A stretch of DNA of 45,087 nucleotides from Gammaproteobacteria bacterium (GTDB lineage Bacteria > Pseudomonadota > Gammaproteobacteria > Pseudomonadales > Pseudomonadaceae). The notes below the pieces were generated by a model. That model was not told where the DNA came from. It worked only from the letters and a program-made list of their open reading frames with translations, and did no database searches. Every line of letters starts with the position of its first letter. Within the stretch, counting starts at the first letter, position 1. Shown one piece after another: positions 7,623 through 16,381 of this stretch. Made by a program: the position numbers and the translations under genes. The stretch covers positions 1-45,087 of the forward strand of contig JAMCWB010000071.1 in assembly GCA_023475025.1 (NCBI GenBank), written 5' to 3'.

Positions 7623-8520
7623 GCTTCTGTTTGACCTCACCCTGATTGTACTGCTGATCGGCCTGGCCCTTGGCGCCATGCACAGTGCCCGGCTCTACAC
7701 CGGAGTAGTACTGTTCATCGTCTTCGGCCTGGTGCTGGCACTGACCTGGGCCCGCCTCGGCGCCATGGACCTGGCTCTGGCCGAAGCCGCCATCGGTGCC
7801 GGACTGATCGGCGTCATGCTGCTGGCTGCTCTGGCGCATGCGCAGCCGGAGCAACGAGCCAAATCGCCCCTCTGGAAACATGCCAGCAGTCTGCTGCTCG
7901 GAGTATTGGTGCTACTGCTCTTGCTGCGCGCTGTATTGCCGCTGAGCGAGGGATCACAGCCGCTGCCTGCGCTGGTTGCAGACAATATTGATGCTAGCGG
8001 AGTCAGCCATCCCGTGACCGCCGTGCTGCTCAATTACCGGGCCTGGGATACCTTGCTGGAATTGGTGGTGCTGTTACTGGCATTGCTCGGCCTGCGGCAG
8101 TTGCATGTTGTCAGGCAGGTGCGGCCTGCCGCCTGGCCACTACTCAGTGCCTGGAGCCGGGTATTGGCCCCCATTGCCGTGCTGCTGGCAGGCTACCTGC
8201 TCTGGCGCGGCAGCCATGCGCCGGGGGGCGCGTTCCAGGCAGGGGCATTACTAGCTGCGGGCGCCGTTGTGCTGCGTCTGGCAGGACTATTGCCGCTTCT
8301 GAGCTGGCGCTTGCTGAGCATGCGCCTGCTGGTGCTGATGGGCATTGGCGTGTTTATCTCAGTCGCCGCAGCAACCGCCTGGCTGGGCCAGGGCTGGCTG
8401 GTCTATCCGGTAGGCTGGAACACGCCGCTGATCATCCTGATCGAGATTGCCGCCACCCTGTCAATTGCCGCCAGCCTGACCTTGCTGGTCGTGGGCGAAG
8501 GCGATGAGGTGCAACCATGA
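7609..8520 (+). CDS. mrpB: Mrp antiporter subunit: MbhD/DUF4040-like plus MrpB-like fusion
   Basis: About 303 residues. The N-terminal 90 residues (MHSARLYTGVVLFIVFGLVLALTWARLGAMDLALAEAAIGAG) match the DUF4040/MbhD domain that forms the C-terminal part of MrpA in classical systems. The C-terminal half (SRVLAPIAVLLAGYLLWRGSHAPGGAFQAGALLAAG) is the MrpB/MnhB domain. The protein thus carries the MrpA tail fused to MrpB and lacks the large proton-channel part of MrpA. An ATG lies at 7603, but GGAGG abuts it; GTG 7609 has ideal spacing (6 nt), so I use it. It overlaps mrpC by ATGA. Confidence 0.85.
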   Translation: MAAAELLFDLTLIVLLIGLALGAMHSARLYTGVVLFIVFGLVLALTWARLGAMDLALAEAAIGAGLIGVMLLAALAHAQPEQRAKSPLWKHASSLLLGVLVLLLLLRAVLPLSEGSQPLPALVADNIDASGVSHPVTAVLLNYRAWDTLLELVVLLLALLGLRQLHVVRQVRPAAWPLLSAWSRVLAPIAVLLAGYLLWRGSHAPGGAFQAGALLAAGAVVLRLAGLLPLLSWRLLSMRLLVLMGIGVFISVAAATAWLGQGWLVYPVGWNTPLIILIEIAATLSIAASLTLLVVGEGDEVQP

Positions 8521-8795
8521 GCAGCGTAGCGCTCTATTTGCTGGCCGGCGTTACCCTATGGCTACTGGGCCTGCACGGCCTGCTGAGTCAGAGCCATGCG
8601 CTGCGCCGGATCATGGCCGTCAACATCATGGGTGGCGGCGTCTTTATGGTCATGGTGGCATTGGCTAGTCGGGTCCAGCCGATTGATCCGGTATTGCAGG
8701 CACTGGTTGTTACCGGCCTGGTGGTCGCTGCCAGTGCCACCGCCTTTGCCCTGCGTCTGGCCAGCGCGCTGGCCGACAAGGAGCGCAAGCGATGA
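8517..8795 (+). CDS. mrpC: Mrp-type antiporter subunit C (NuoK-like)
   Basis: A 92-residue, three-helix protein of the MrpC/MnhC family, homologous to NuoK of complex I. Characteristic segments are LLGLHGLLSQSHALRRIMAVNIMGGGVFMVMV and PVLQALVVTGLVVAASATAFALRLA. It overlaps both neighbours by 4 nt (ATGA). It sits between the proton-pumping subunits and the accessory subunits in known Mrp structures. Confidence 0.9.
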   Translation: MSSVALYLLAGVTLWLLGLHGLLSQSHALRRIMAVNIMGGGVFMVMVALASRVQPIDPVLQALVVTGLVVAASATAFALRLASALADKERKR

Positions 8796-10216
8796 GTGCG
8801 GCGCTGCTTAGCCTGCTGCTGCCGCTGGCCACCAGCCTGTTGCTGTTGCTGCTACGTTCGCGCCTGGCCAGCCTGGTGATTGTCAGCAACTTTGTCAGCT
8901 TGCTGGCCGCCGGTGCTGCCCTGCTCTCGGTGATGGAGCTGGGTAGCCAATCACTGGCACTGGCCGGTTGGGACAGCCCGTTGGGTATTCGTTTCGAGCT
9001 CAACCCGCTCAGCGCCCTGCTGCTGGTGTTTACCGCCCTGATCCACTTGCTGGTCTCGATCTACGCCGCCCGCAGCCGCCACAGCCAGACCCGGGATACC
9101 GACTTCTGGCCGCTATCGACCTTGTTGCATGCGAGCCTGGCCGCGCTCTGGCTATCGACCGACCTGTTCAACTGGTATGTCACCCTGGAGCTGCTCGGCC
9201 TGGTTGCCGTCGCCCTGGTGGTGATTTCCGGGCCCAAAGCCTATGGTCCGGCGCTGCGCTACCTGGTGCTGTCACTGGCAGCCTCGCTGTGTTACCTGCT
9301 CGGCGTCGCCTTGCTCTATGGGCAATATGGCGTCCTGGATGTGCGCCTGCTGGCCGAACTGACAGATGACAGCAGCACCACCCGTCTTGCCCTGCTGTTG
9401 ATGACCGTCGGGCTGATGCTCAAGGCAGCACTCTGGCCGCTGCATCAATGGCTGCCGGCAGCCCATGCCAGCGCGCCCACCTCCGTCAGTGCCCTGTTAT
9501 CGGCGCTGGTGGTCAAGGGCCCGCTATTTATTCTCTGGTGGCTTTGGAGCAGCCTGGCCGATGCCGAACTGGCGCGCCAGGCCGGCGTATTCTTCGCCCT
9601 GGCAGGTGTTGTGGCGCTGATAGCCGGTGGCTGGTCAGCCCTGCGCACCCCTTACCTGAAAACCCTGGTGGCCTACTCCACCGTGGCCCAGCTGGGCTAC
9701 GCGCTGATGGCTCTCGGCCTGTTACTGCACTGGCAGGACGATCGTATGAGCGCTGCGCTCTGGCTGTTCGTCCTTGCCCATGGCCTGGCCAAGGTCTCCA
9801 TGTTCCTCGCCGCCGGTGAAATGCAGGCTACCCTGGTCAGCCGCCGCGTCAGCGCGCTCAAAGGTGCGACCCAGACCATGCCGGTGGCCATGTTTGCCTT
9901 TGCCGTCGCCGGCGGCAGCCTGATCGGCCTGCCCCCCAGCGGTGGTTTTCTGGCCAAATGGGTACTGTTGATGCCCTTGTTCGAAGACCCTATGCACTGG
10001 CCCTGGGCCTTTGCCGTGCTGGTCGGCACCCTGGCCAGTGCCGCCTATGTATTTCGTGTGGTGGCGCTGTCCTTTGATCGCGCCGACCCCAAACCCCCTG
10101 GCTATGACCCGGACAGTTTTGCCCAGTGGCTGGCGCTGTTACCGGCCCTGGTGGTCTGGGGTATGGCGCTGATAGCTGAACCCCTGATGCTCTGGCTGGC
10201 GGAGATGCAATTATGA
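8792..10216 (+). CDS. mrpD: Mrp D-type antiporter-like subunit 1 (NuoM/N family)
   Basis: A 474-residue protein with about 14 membrane helices of the proton-conducting transporter family (MrpA/MrpD, NuoL/M/N). The ionisable residues of the family's proton path are visible: E133 in the helix-5 segment WYVTLELLGLVA, K211 in MLKAALWPLHQWLP, K in SALVVKGPLF, and K in GFLAKWVLL near helix 12. The start ATG 8792 overlaps mrpC by ATGA and the stop overlaps the next D-type gene by ATGA. It is the first of three D-type subunits in this operon. Confidence 0.9.
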   Translation: MSAALLSLLLPLATSLLLLLLRSRLASLVIVSNFVSLLAAGAALLSVMELGSQSLALAGWDSPLGIRFELNPLSALLLVFTALIHLLVSIYAARSRHSQTRDTDFWPLSTLLHASLAALWLSTDLFNWYVTLELLGLVAVALVVISGPKAYGPALRYLVLSLAASLCYLLGVALLYGQYGVLDVRLLAELTDDSSTTRLALLLMTVGLMLKAALWPLHQWLPAAHASAPTSVSALLSALVVKGPLFILWWLWSSLADAELARQAGVFFALAGVVALIAGGWSALRTPYLKTLVAYSTVAQLGYALMALGLLLHWQDDRMSAALWLFVLAHGLAKVSMFLAAGEMQATLVSRRVSALKGATQTMPVAMFAFAVAGGSLIGLPPSGGFLAKWVLLMPLFEDPMHWPWAFAVLVGTLASAAYVFRVVALSFDRADPKPPGYDPDSFAQWLALLPALVVWGMALIAEPLMLWLAEMQL

Positions 10217-11730
10217 TCGCGAACTGGACCAGCTGGCTGCCTCTGGCCATCGTGCTCAGCTCGCTGCTACCCGGGCTGTTGATCTTTACCCTGCGTGAAG
10301 ACCAGGTGCGCCTGCGCATCGGCCTCAACCTGTTCGGGGTTGTGGTCAAGCTGGGCCTGGTCGTGCTCATGCTCTGGGGCGTCAATCAGGGGCTGAGCTT
10401 CCGCTTTGCCCTGCCCTTCGTACCCGGCGGCGGGCTGATTCTGCAAGGAGATGCCCTGTCACTGCAGTTTGTCAGCCTGTCGACCGTGCTGTGGATGGCA
10501 ACTACCATCTACGCCATCGGCTACCTGGAAAACTCGCCCCTGCGTTCACGCTTTTTCGGTTATTTCAGCCTCTGTGTCAGCGCCACCGTCGGCCTGGCCC
10601 TGGCCGGTAACCTGGTGACCTTCCTGCTGTTCTATGAACTGCTGACCCTGGCCACCTTCCCCCTGGTGGTGCATCGAGGCAGCCAGGCAGCCCTCAGGGC
10701 CGGGCGTGTCTATCTGGCCTATACCCTGGGCGGTGGTGCGCTGCTGCTGATGGGGGTGGCGCTGCTGCACAGCATTACCGGCAGCCCGGACTTTATCCCT
10801 GGTGGTTATCTCGCGCCACTGGTCGGCGAATACAATCCCAGTCTGATTCTGGCCTTTGGCCTGATGATTGCCGGCCTGGGGGTCAAAGCCGCGTTGCTGC
10901 CGCTGCATGGCTGGCTGCCACAGGCCATGGTTGCCCCAGCGCCGGTCAGCGCCCTGCTGCATGCGGTTGCCGTGGTCAAGGCCGGCGCCTTCGGCATTGT
11001 CCGAGTGGTCTACGACGTCTACGGCGTTGAGCCCGTGCAGGCATTGGGACTGAATATCCCCCTGCTGGCGCTGGCGGCAGCGACCATCCTGTATGGCTCG
11101 GTGCGCGCTCTGCAACAAAGCGAGCTGAAAAAGCGTCTGGCCTTTTCCACCGTCAGCCAGGTGTCCTATATCACCCTCGGTGTTGCGCTGATGGGGCCGA
11201 TTGCTGCGGTCGGTGCCATGGTGCACCTGGTGCATCAGGGGCTGATGAAAGTCACCCTGTTCTACTGCGCAGGCAACTTTGCCGAAACCCTCGGCATCCA
11301 TGATATTCGGGAAATGAACGGGGTCGGCCGGCGCATGCCACTGACCATGCTCGCTTTCACCATTGGCGCCCTGGGCATGATCGGCGTGCCACCGATAGCC
11401 GGCTTTATCAGCAAGTGGTATCTCGGCCTGGGGGCACTGGAGTCCGGACACAACTGGGTACTGCTGGTTCTGGTGTTTTCCGGTCTGCTGAATGCCGCCT
11501 ACTTCCTGCCGCTGCTCTGGCGCGGCTGGTTTGCCGCTCCGGCAGATAACTGGATCAGCAACAGCAAGCGCGGCAATGGCCGGCCCGGGCTGGGCGAGAC
11601 CCACTGGATGCTGCTCTGGCCCATGCTGTTTGCCGCTGCGCTGTCCCTGCTCGTCGGTATCTTTGCTGCCAGCAGCATCAGTCCGCTGGCCTGGAGCCAG
11701 CTGATCATCAACCGGGAGTTTGGCCTGTGA
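10213..11730 (+). CDS. Mrp D-type antiporter-like subunit 2 (NuoM/N family)
   Basis: A 505-residue, about 14-helix proton-conducting subunit. It keeps the family residues: E142 in LLFYELLTLATFPLV, K225 in GVKAALLPLHGWLP, K in AVAVVKAGAFG, and K in IAGFISKWYLG. The paralogue upstream shares these positions but diverges elsewhere. It overlaps the previous gene by ATGA and the following gene by GTGA. A second D subunit is a feature reported for the non-canonical group 2 Mrp operons (Vibrio type); I rely on memory for that comparison. Confidence 0.9.
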   Translation: MIANWTSWLPLAIVLSSLLPGLLIFTLREDQVRLRIGLNLFGVVVKLGLVVLMLWGVNQGLSFRFALPFVPGGGLILQGDALSLQFVSLSTVLWMATTIYAIGYLENSPLRSRFFGYFSLCVSATVGLALAGNLVTFLLFYELLTLATFPLVVHRGSQAALRAGRVYLAYTLGGGALLLMGVALLHSITGSPDFIPGGYLAPLVGEYNPSLILAFGLMIAGLGVKAALLPLHGWLPQAMVAPAPVSALLHAVAVVKAGAFGIVRVVYDVYGVEPVQALGLNIPLLALAAATILYGSVRALQQSELKKRLAFSTVSQVSYITLGVALMGPIAAVGAMVHLVHQGLMKVTLFYCAGNFAETLGIHDIREMNGVGRRMPLTMLAFTIGALGMIGVPPIAGFISKWYLGLGALESGHNWVLLVLVFSGLLNAAYFLPLLWRGWFAAPADNWISNSKRGNGRPGLGETHWMLLWPMLFAAALSLLVGIFAASSISPLAWSQLIINREFGL

Positions 11731-13376
11731 GCGCGCTGATCTGGTTACTGGTGCCTGTGCTGCCGCTGCTGGCCGCCGCCTGCCTCTGGCGCTTGCCCGC
11801 ACGCGCCGGCGGCTGGCTCTGGCTATGCGCACTGCCCGCCCTGCTGCTGAGCCTGTGGCCGGCTGCTGACCTGCCCCTACCCATGCTCTGGCCCGGTGCA
11901 CAATGGGGCCTAACCGATAGTCTCGGGCAAATCTGGCTGGGCTTCAGCGCGCTGCTGTGGCTGATTGGCAGTCGCTTTGCCAGCTTCGACCTGCAGGGTG
12001 ACCCCCATGCCCGGCGCTTCTGGACCTGCTGGTTGCTGGCCTTGAGTGGCAACCTGCTGCTGATCATTGCCGCCGACGCCGCCAGCTTCTATATCGGTTT
12101 TACCCTGATGAGCCTGGCGGCCTATGGCCTGGTCGTGCACCTGGGCGGCCCGAAGCCCCGCCAGGCCGGGCGTATTTATCTGCAACTGGCCGTGCTGGGC
12201 GAAATGCTGCTATATGCCGGCTTGATGATGCGGGTGCATGAAGCGGGCGGCTTGCTGTTGCTGGCCGACTGGCAACAGGTCCCGCTCAGTCCGCTGACCG
12301 CGGCATTGCTACTGATCGGTTTCGGCCTCAAGGCCGGTTTCTGGCCGTTGCATGTCTGGCTGCCGCTGGCACATCCGGCCGCACCGGCGGCTGCCAGCGC
12401 GGTGCTGTCCGGCGCCATGATCAAGGCAGGCATACTCGGCCTCTGGCGCTTTATGCCGGAAAACGATCCACTCTTGCAGAGCTGGGGCCCCGCGCTGGTC
12501 ACCGTCGGCCTGATCAGCGCATTGCTCGCGGTGGTGCTTGGCCTGATGCAGACCAAAGCAAAAACCGTACTGGCCTATTCATCGGTCAGCCAGATGGGCT
12601 ATCTGTTGATCATTCTGGCGCTGGCCTGGCAGATTCCCGACAGTCGCCCGGCGATGGGGTTATTGTTGGCGCTCTATGCCTGCCATCATGCCCTGGCCAA
12701 AGGTGCACTCTTTATGGGCGCGGGCCTGGGTGCACATTTCCGCTTGCCGGTCAGCAGCCTGATCCTGCTGCTGATCCCGGCACTGGCACTGGCCGGCTTG
12801 CCGCTGAGCAGCGGCGGCGCAGTCAAAACCCTGCTTAAAGAAGCTTTTGCCGACGGACCGCAAGCGGCCTGGCTGGGCCTGCTGACCCTTGGCTCACTGG
12901 CCACCGCCACCCTGGTGCTGCGCGCCTGCTGGTTGATTCGCCAGCAACAGGCACAGCAGAAGCATCAGGCACCGAGCGGACAGTGGCTGCCCTGGGCAGT
13001 CTTGTGCCTGCTACCCTTGGTACTGCCTTGGCTATTGCCTGCTATGCGTACTGCCCTGTTCAGCAGCCTGCCCTTGTATGCCGCCTGGGGCCTGCTCTGG
13101 CCGCTGCTGTTGGCCGCCGCTCTGGCTGTCACCCTGCTGCGCCTGGGCTGGCAGCTACCCGCCGCCTGGCAACACCTGCCCAACCCGGCATTATGGCTAT
13201 CCCTGCGCCTGAAAGGTCTGCTTCAGCAGCCCCCCCTGCCAACACCCGAGGCCAACACCCGCCGTCAGGCCTGGCGCGACATGGAACGCAACTGGAACCG
13301 CTTCTGGGCCAGCCGTACCGTTGCCAGCAGTATCGCCACGATACTGACGCTGCTGTTGCTGGGATGGTGGTTTTAA
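11727..13376 (+). CDS. Mrp D-type antiporter-like subunit 3, lacking the helix-5 Glu
   Basis: A 549-residue, about 14-helix member of the same family. It keeps K202 in GLKAGFWPLHVWLP, K in GAMIKAGILG, and K in SSGGAVKTLLKEAF. The helix-5 segment reads ASFYIGFTLMSLAAYGLV, so the glutamate found as E133 and E142 in its two paralogues is replaced by an uncharged residue (T126, or F125 with a one-residue shift). The C-terminal 150 residues are longer than in the other two and end in an extra hydrophobic segment. GTG start at 11727. A weak hairpin (13391-13411, 6-bp stem, no T-run) follows the operon. Confidence 0.88.
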   Translation: MSALIWLLVPVLPLLAAACLWRLPARAGGWLWLCALPALLLSLWPAADLPLPMLWPGAQWGLTDSLGQIWLGFSALLWLIGSRFASFDLQGDPHARRFWTCWLLALSGNLLLIIAADAASFYIGFTLMSLAAYGLVVHLGGPKPRQAGRIYLQLAVLGEMLLYAGLMMRVHEAGGLLLLADWQQVPLSPLTAALLLIGFGLKAGFWPLHVWLPLAHPAAPAAASAVLSGAMIKAGILGLWRFMPENDPLLQSWGPALVTVGLISALLAVVLGLMQTKAKTVLAYSSVSQMGYLLIILALAWQIPDSRPAMGLLLALYACHHALAKGALFMGAGLGAHFRLPVSSLILLLIPALALAGLPLSSGGAVKTLLKEAFADGPQAAWLGLLTLGSLATATLVLRACWLIRQQQAQQKHQAPSGQWLPWAVLCLLPLVLPWLLPAMRTALFSSLPLYAAWGLLWPLLLAAALAVTLLRLGWQLPAAWQHLPNPALWLSLRLKGLLQQPPLPTPEANTRRQAWRDMERNWNRFWASRTVASSIATILTLLLLGWWF

Positions 13377-13541
13377 CTACCAACACCTGAGATTGCAACC
13401 AACCGGCAATCACTTGCACCAGCGCGCAACTTTCTAGTCACCTCCATCATCATCTCCAGATCGGGCAGTTAAACTCGTACGGGTATCAGCGCCATATCAC
13501 TCAACGGCGCGACCCACGCCCTGTTCGATGGACCATGACCG

Positions 13542-14135
13542 ATGAACCAGACCGAAACCAACAGCACGCCGACCGACAAAGAGCCCATTACCGTGGTGAT
13601 TTCGCGCCGCGTCATCAAGGGGCGTGAAGCTGAGTTCGAGCAGCTCAGCAGTCAGATGACCGAGCGTGCGGCGCACTTTCCTGGCTATCTGGGTGCCAGC
13701 ATGTTTCGCCCTGCCAGCGCCGAAGATCCGGAGTACCGCATTCTGTTCAAGTTCAGCGACCCGGACACCCTGGCGGCCTGGCAGGCGTCCAGCGAGCGTA
13801 ATGACCTGCTCGAGCAAATCGAGCCCTTGCTGGTAGAGCCGAGTAAAACCGAGACCACCTCGGGCATTGTTACCTGGTTTACCCTGCCCGGTCATAACCC
13901 GGTCACGCCGCCACCAAAGTACAAGATGACAGTGGTCAGCTGGCTCGCCCTCTATCCTACGGTCACCCTGATCTTTCTGCTCTTCGGCCCCTGGCTGGAG
14001 CAGATCCCTTTGTTACTGCGCACCCTGCTGATCACGGCTGTGGTCATGGTCTGCATGAGTTACCTGCTGATGCCGCGCTTTACCCGCTGGTTCGCCTTCT
14101 GGTTATTTCCCAAGCAGCAGCGCAACGTGCGCTGA
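13542..14135 (+). CDS. ABM-domain (antibiotic biosynthesis monooxygenase-like) membrane protein
   Basis: 197 residues. The N-terminal 115 form a ferredoxin-like ABM domain: ITVVISRRVIKGREAEFEQ starts strand 1, FPGYLGASMFRP follows helix 1, and RILFKFSDPDTLAAWQAS is the second core pair. Two hydrophobic segments follow (about 130-152 and 157-178), and the tail is basic (PRFTRWFAFWLFPKQQR), so the ABM domain probably faces the cytoplasm. Family members of this architecture have no established reaction. It stands alone, 165 nt after the mrp operon and 81 nt before rlhA. Confidence 0.82.
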   Translation: MNQTETNSTPTDKEPITVVISRRVIKGREAEFEQLSSQMTERAAHFPGYLGASMFRPASAEDPEYRILFKFSDPDTLAAWQASSERNDLLEQIEPLLVEPSKTETTSGIVTWFTLPGHNPVTPPPKYKMTVVSWLALYPTVTLIFLLFGPWLEQIPLLLRTLLITAVVMVCMSYLLMPRFTRWFAFWLFPKQQRNVR

Positions 14136-14216
14136 GTTCGCCGGTCATCAGCGCGCTGATGCAGTAATGGCAAGGCGCGGCTACAATGCGCCCTTTGCCT
14201 GCCAACGGTTGCTGCC

Positions 14217-16229
14217 ATGTCCCTGCCTGCCCACCATATCGAACTGCTCAGCCCGGCGCGTGACGCCGGGATTGCCCGCGAGGCCATCCTGCATGGCGCC
14301 GATGCGGTGTATATCGGCGGGCCCGGCTTTGGTGCGCGGCACAATGCGGCCAACAGCGTCGCCGACATTGCCGCGCTGGTGCCCTTTGCCCACCAGTACC
14401 ATGCGCGGGTGTTCGTCACCCTGAATACCATCCTGCATGAGGACGAACTGGAGCCGGCGCGCCAGCTGATCCATCAGCTGTACGACGCGGGAGTGGATGC
14501 GCTGATCGTGCAGGATATGGGGGTGATGGAACTGGATATCCCGCCGATCGAGATCCACGCCAGCACCCAGTGCGATATCCGCAGCCTGGACAAGGCCAGG
14601 TTCCTTGGCCAGGCCGGTTTCTCGCAGCTGGTACTGGCGCGCGAGTTGAGCCTGCAGCAGATCAGGGACATCCACGCAGCGGTGGATACGCCGCTGGAGT
14701 TCTTTGTGCACGGCGCGCTGTGCGTGGCCTTTTCCGGCCAGTGCAATATCTCCCACGCGCAGACCGGGCGCAGTGCCAACCGTGGCGACTGTTCGCAGGC
14801 CTGCCGTCTGCCCTACACCCTGACCGACGAGCACGGCGGCGTGGTCGCCTATGAAAAGCACCTGCTGTCGATGAAGGACAACAACCAGACCGCCAACCTC
14901 GGCGCCCTGGTAGATGCCGGCATCCGCTCATTCAAGATCGAGGGGCGCTACAAGGATGTAGGCTATGTGAAGAACATCACCGCCTGGTACCGCCAGCAGC
15001 TGGATGCGGTACTGGCCGAGCGCCCGCAGCTGGCGCGCGCCTCCAGCGGGCGCAGTGAGCACTTCTTTGTGCCTGACCCGGACAAGACCTTTCACCGCGG
15101 CAGCACCGACTATTTCGTCAATGCGCGCAAGCTGGATATCGGTGCCTTCGACACCCCGACCTTTACCGGCCTGCCGGTCGGCGAGTTGCAGCAGGTCCGC
15201 AAAAGCGACCTGCTGGTCAGCAGCCATGAGCCACTGAATAACGGTGACGGCCTGAATGTGCTGGTCAAGCGCGAGGTGGTCGGCTTCCGCGCGAATATCG
15301 CCGAGCTGCTCAGCCAGCACCAGGACGAGGACGGCCAGCCGCGCTGGCACTACCGCATCGAACCCAACGAACTGCCCGAAGCGCTGCGCCGTGCGCGCCC
15401 CGGCCAGACCCTGAATCGCAACCTCGACCACAACTGGCAGCTGGCGCTGCAAAAACCCTCGGCCGAGCGCCGTGTCGGCCTGCACTGGCAACTGAGTGGC
15501 GATGCCGGCGCACTGACCCTGAGTGCCCGCAGCGAGGATGGCGTGACTGTCAGCCAGAGCCTGGAAGGCCCCTTTGAAGCCGCGCAGAACGCCGAGCGCG
15601 CGCGCAGCCAGATCGAGGACCTGCTGACCCAGCTGGGCAACACCCTGTACCACTGCGAGGGCATCGAACTGGCACTGGCGGAACTGCCCTTCGTGCCGCT
15701 GTCACGCCTGAAGGCACTGCGCCGCAGCGTGATCGAGCAACTGGATGCGGCCCGTCTGGCCGCTCACCCGCGCGGCAGCCGCAAGCCGGTCAGTGTGCCG
15801 CCGCCGGTCTATCCGGAATCGCACCTGAGCTTTCTGGCCAACGTCTATAACCACAAGGCGCGGGCCTTCTACCAGCGCTTTGGCGTCGAGCTGATCGACG
15901 CCGCCTTCGAGGCCCACGAGGAACTTGGCGAGGTGCCGGTGATGATCACCAAGCACTGCCTGCGCTTCTCCTTCAATATGTGCCCGAAACAAGCCAAGGG
16001 CGTGACCGGCGTACGCAGCAATGCCAAGCCGATGCAGCTGGTGCATGACAATGAAGTGCTGACGCTGAAGTTCGACTGCAAGCCCTGCGAGATGCATGTG
16101 ATCGGCAAGATCAAGGGCAACATCCTGCGCCAGCCGCTACCCGGCAGTGGCGTGAACATCGTCGGCTCGATCACGCCGGAAGCGCTGAAAAAAACCATTC
16201 GCCACAAGGCCGACCGTGCCCGCAACTAA
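14217..16229 (+). CDS. rlhA: 23S rRNA 5-hydroxycytidine synthesis protein RlhA (U32 peptidase family, YdcP-type)
   Basis: A 670-residue cytoplasmic protein of the U32 peptidase-like family, matching E. coli YdcP/RlhA in length (about 650) and in its core. Seen here: IELLSPARDAG at the N terminus, ADAVYIGGPGFGAR, QDMGVMEL, STQCDIRS, EFFVHGALCVAFSGQCNIS and GDCSQACRLPY. The cysteines of the last two could bind an iron-sulfur cluster. The C-terminal region has FSFNMCPKQAKGV and LKFDCKPCEMHVIG with further cysteines. RlhA is required for 23S rRNA C2501 hydroxylation in E. coli, with prephenate implicated. ATG 14217. A TACAAT at 14182-14187 could be its -10 box, with no clear -35. It appears monocistronic. 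Confidence 0.88.
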   Translation: MSLPAHHIELLSPARDAGIAREAILHGADAVYIGGPGFGARHNAANSVADIAALVPFAHQYHARVFVTLNTILHEDELEPARQLIHQLYDAGVDALIVQDMGVMELDIPPIEIHASTQCDIRSLDKARFLGQAGFSQLVLARELSLQQIRDIHAAVDTPLEFFVHGALCVAFSGQCNISHAQTGRSANRGDCSQACRLPYTLTDEHGGVVAYEKHLLSMKDNNQTANLGALVDAGIRSFKIEGRYKDVGYVKNITAWYRQQLDAVLAERPQLARASSGRSEHFFVPDPDKTFHRGSTDYFVNARKLDIGAFDTPTFTGLPVGELQQVRKSDLLVSSHEPLNNGDGLNVLVKREVVGFRANIAELLSQHQDEDGQPRWHYRIEPNELPEALRRARPGQTLNRNLDHNWQLALQKPSAERRVGLHWQLSGDAGALTLSARSEDGVTVSQSLEGPFEAAQNAERARSQIEDLLTQLGNTLYHCEGIELALAELPFVPLSRLKALRRSVIEQLDAARLAAHPRGSRKPVSVPPPVYPESHLSFLANVYNHKARAFYQRFGVELIDAAFEAHEELGEVPVMITKHCLRFSFNMCPKQAKGVTGVRSNAKPMQLVHDNEVLTLKFDCKPCEMHVIGKIKGNILRQPLPGSGVNIVGSITPEALKKTIRHKADRARN

Positions 16230-16381
16230 GCCAGCGGGGTCGGTCGGCAATCGACTTATGACCTTGAATCAACTTTGCCGATAATCCTGTACGTCGCACC
16301 CAACACGGGTCACATTGCGACCTAAAGCGAGCGTACAATTCCTTCGCAACTACCGCCATCCATCATCAGCAGGTACAAACA

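Noticed and set aside
10546..11901. 451-codon minus-strand frame over the second Mrp D subunit
   Set aside because: Antisense to a conserved 14-helix protein; the composition (Gln, Gly and His rich) is typical of a shadow in GC-rich DNA.
13391..13411. Terminator after the mrp operon
   Set aside because: Only a 6-bp stem with a 9-nt loop and no T-run; too weak to call on sequence alone.
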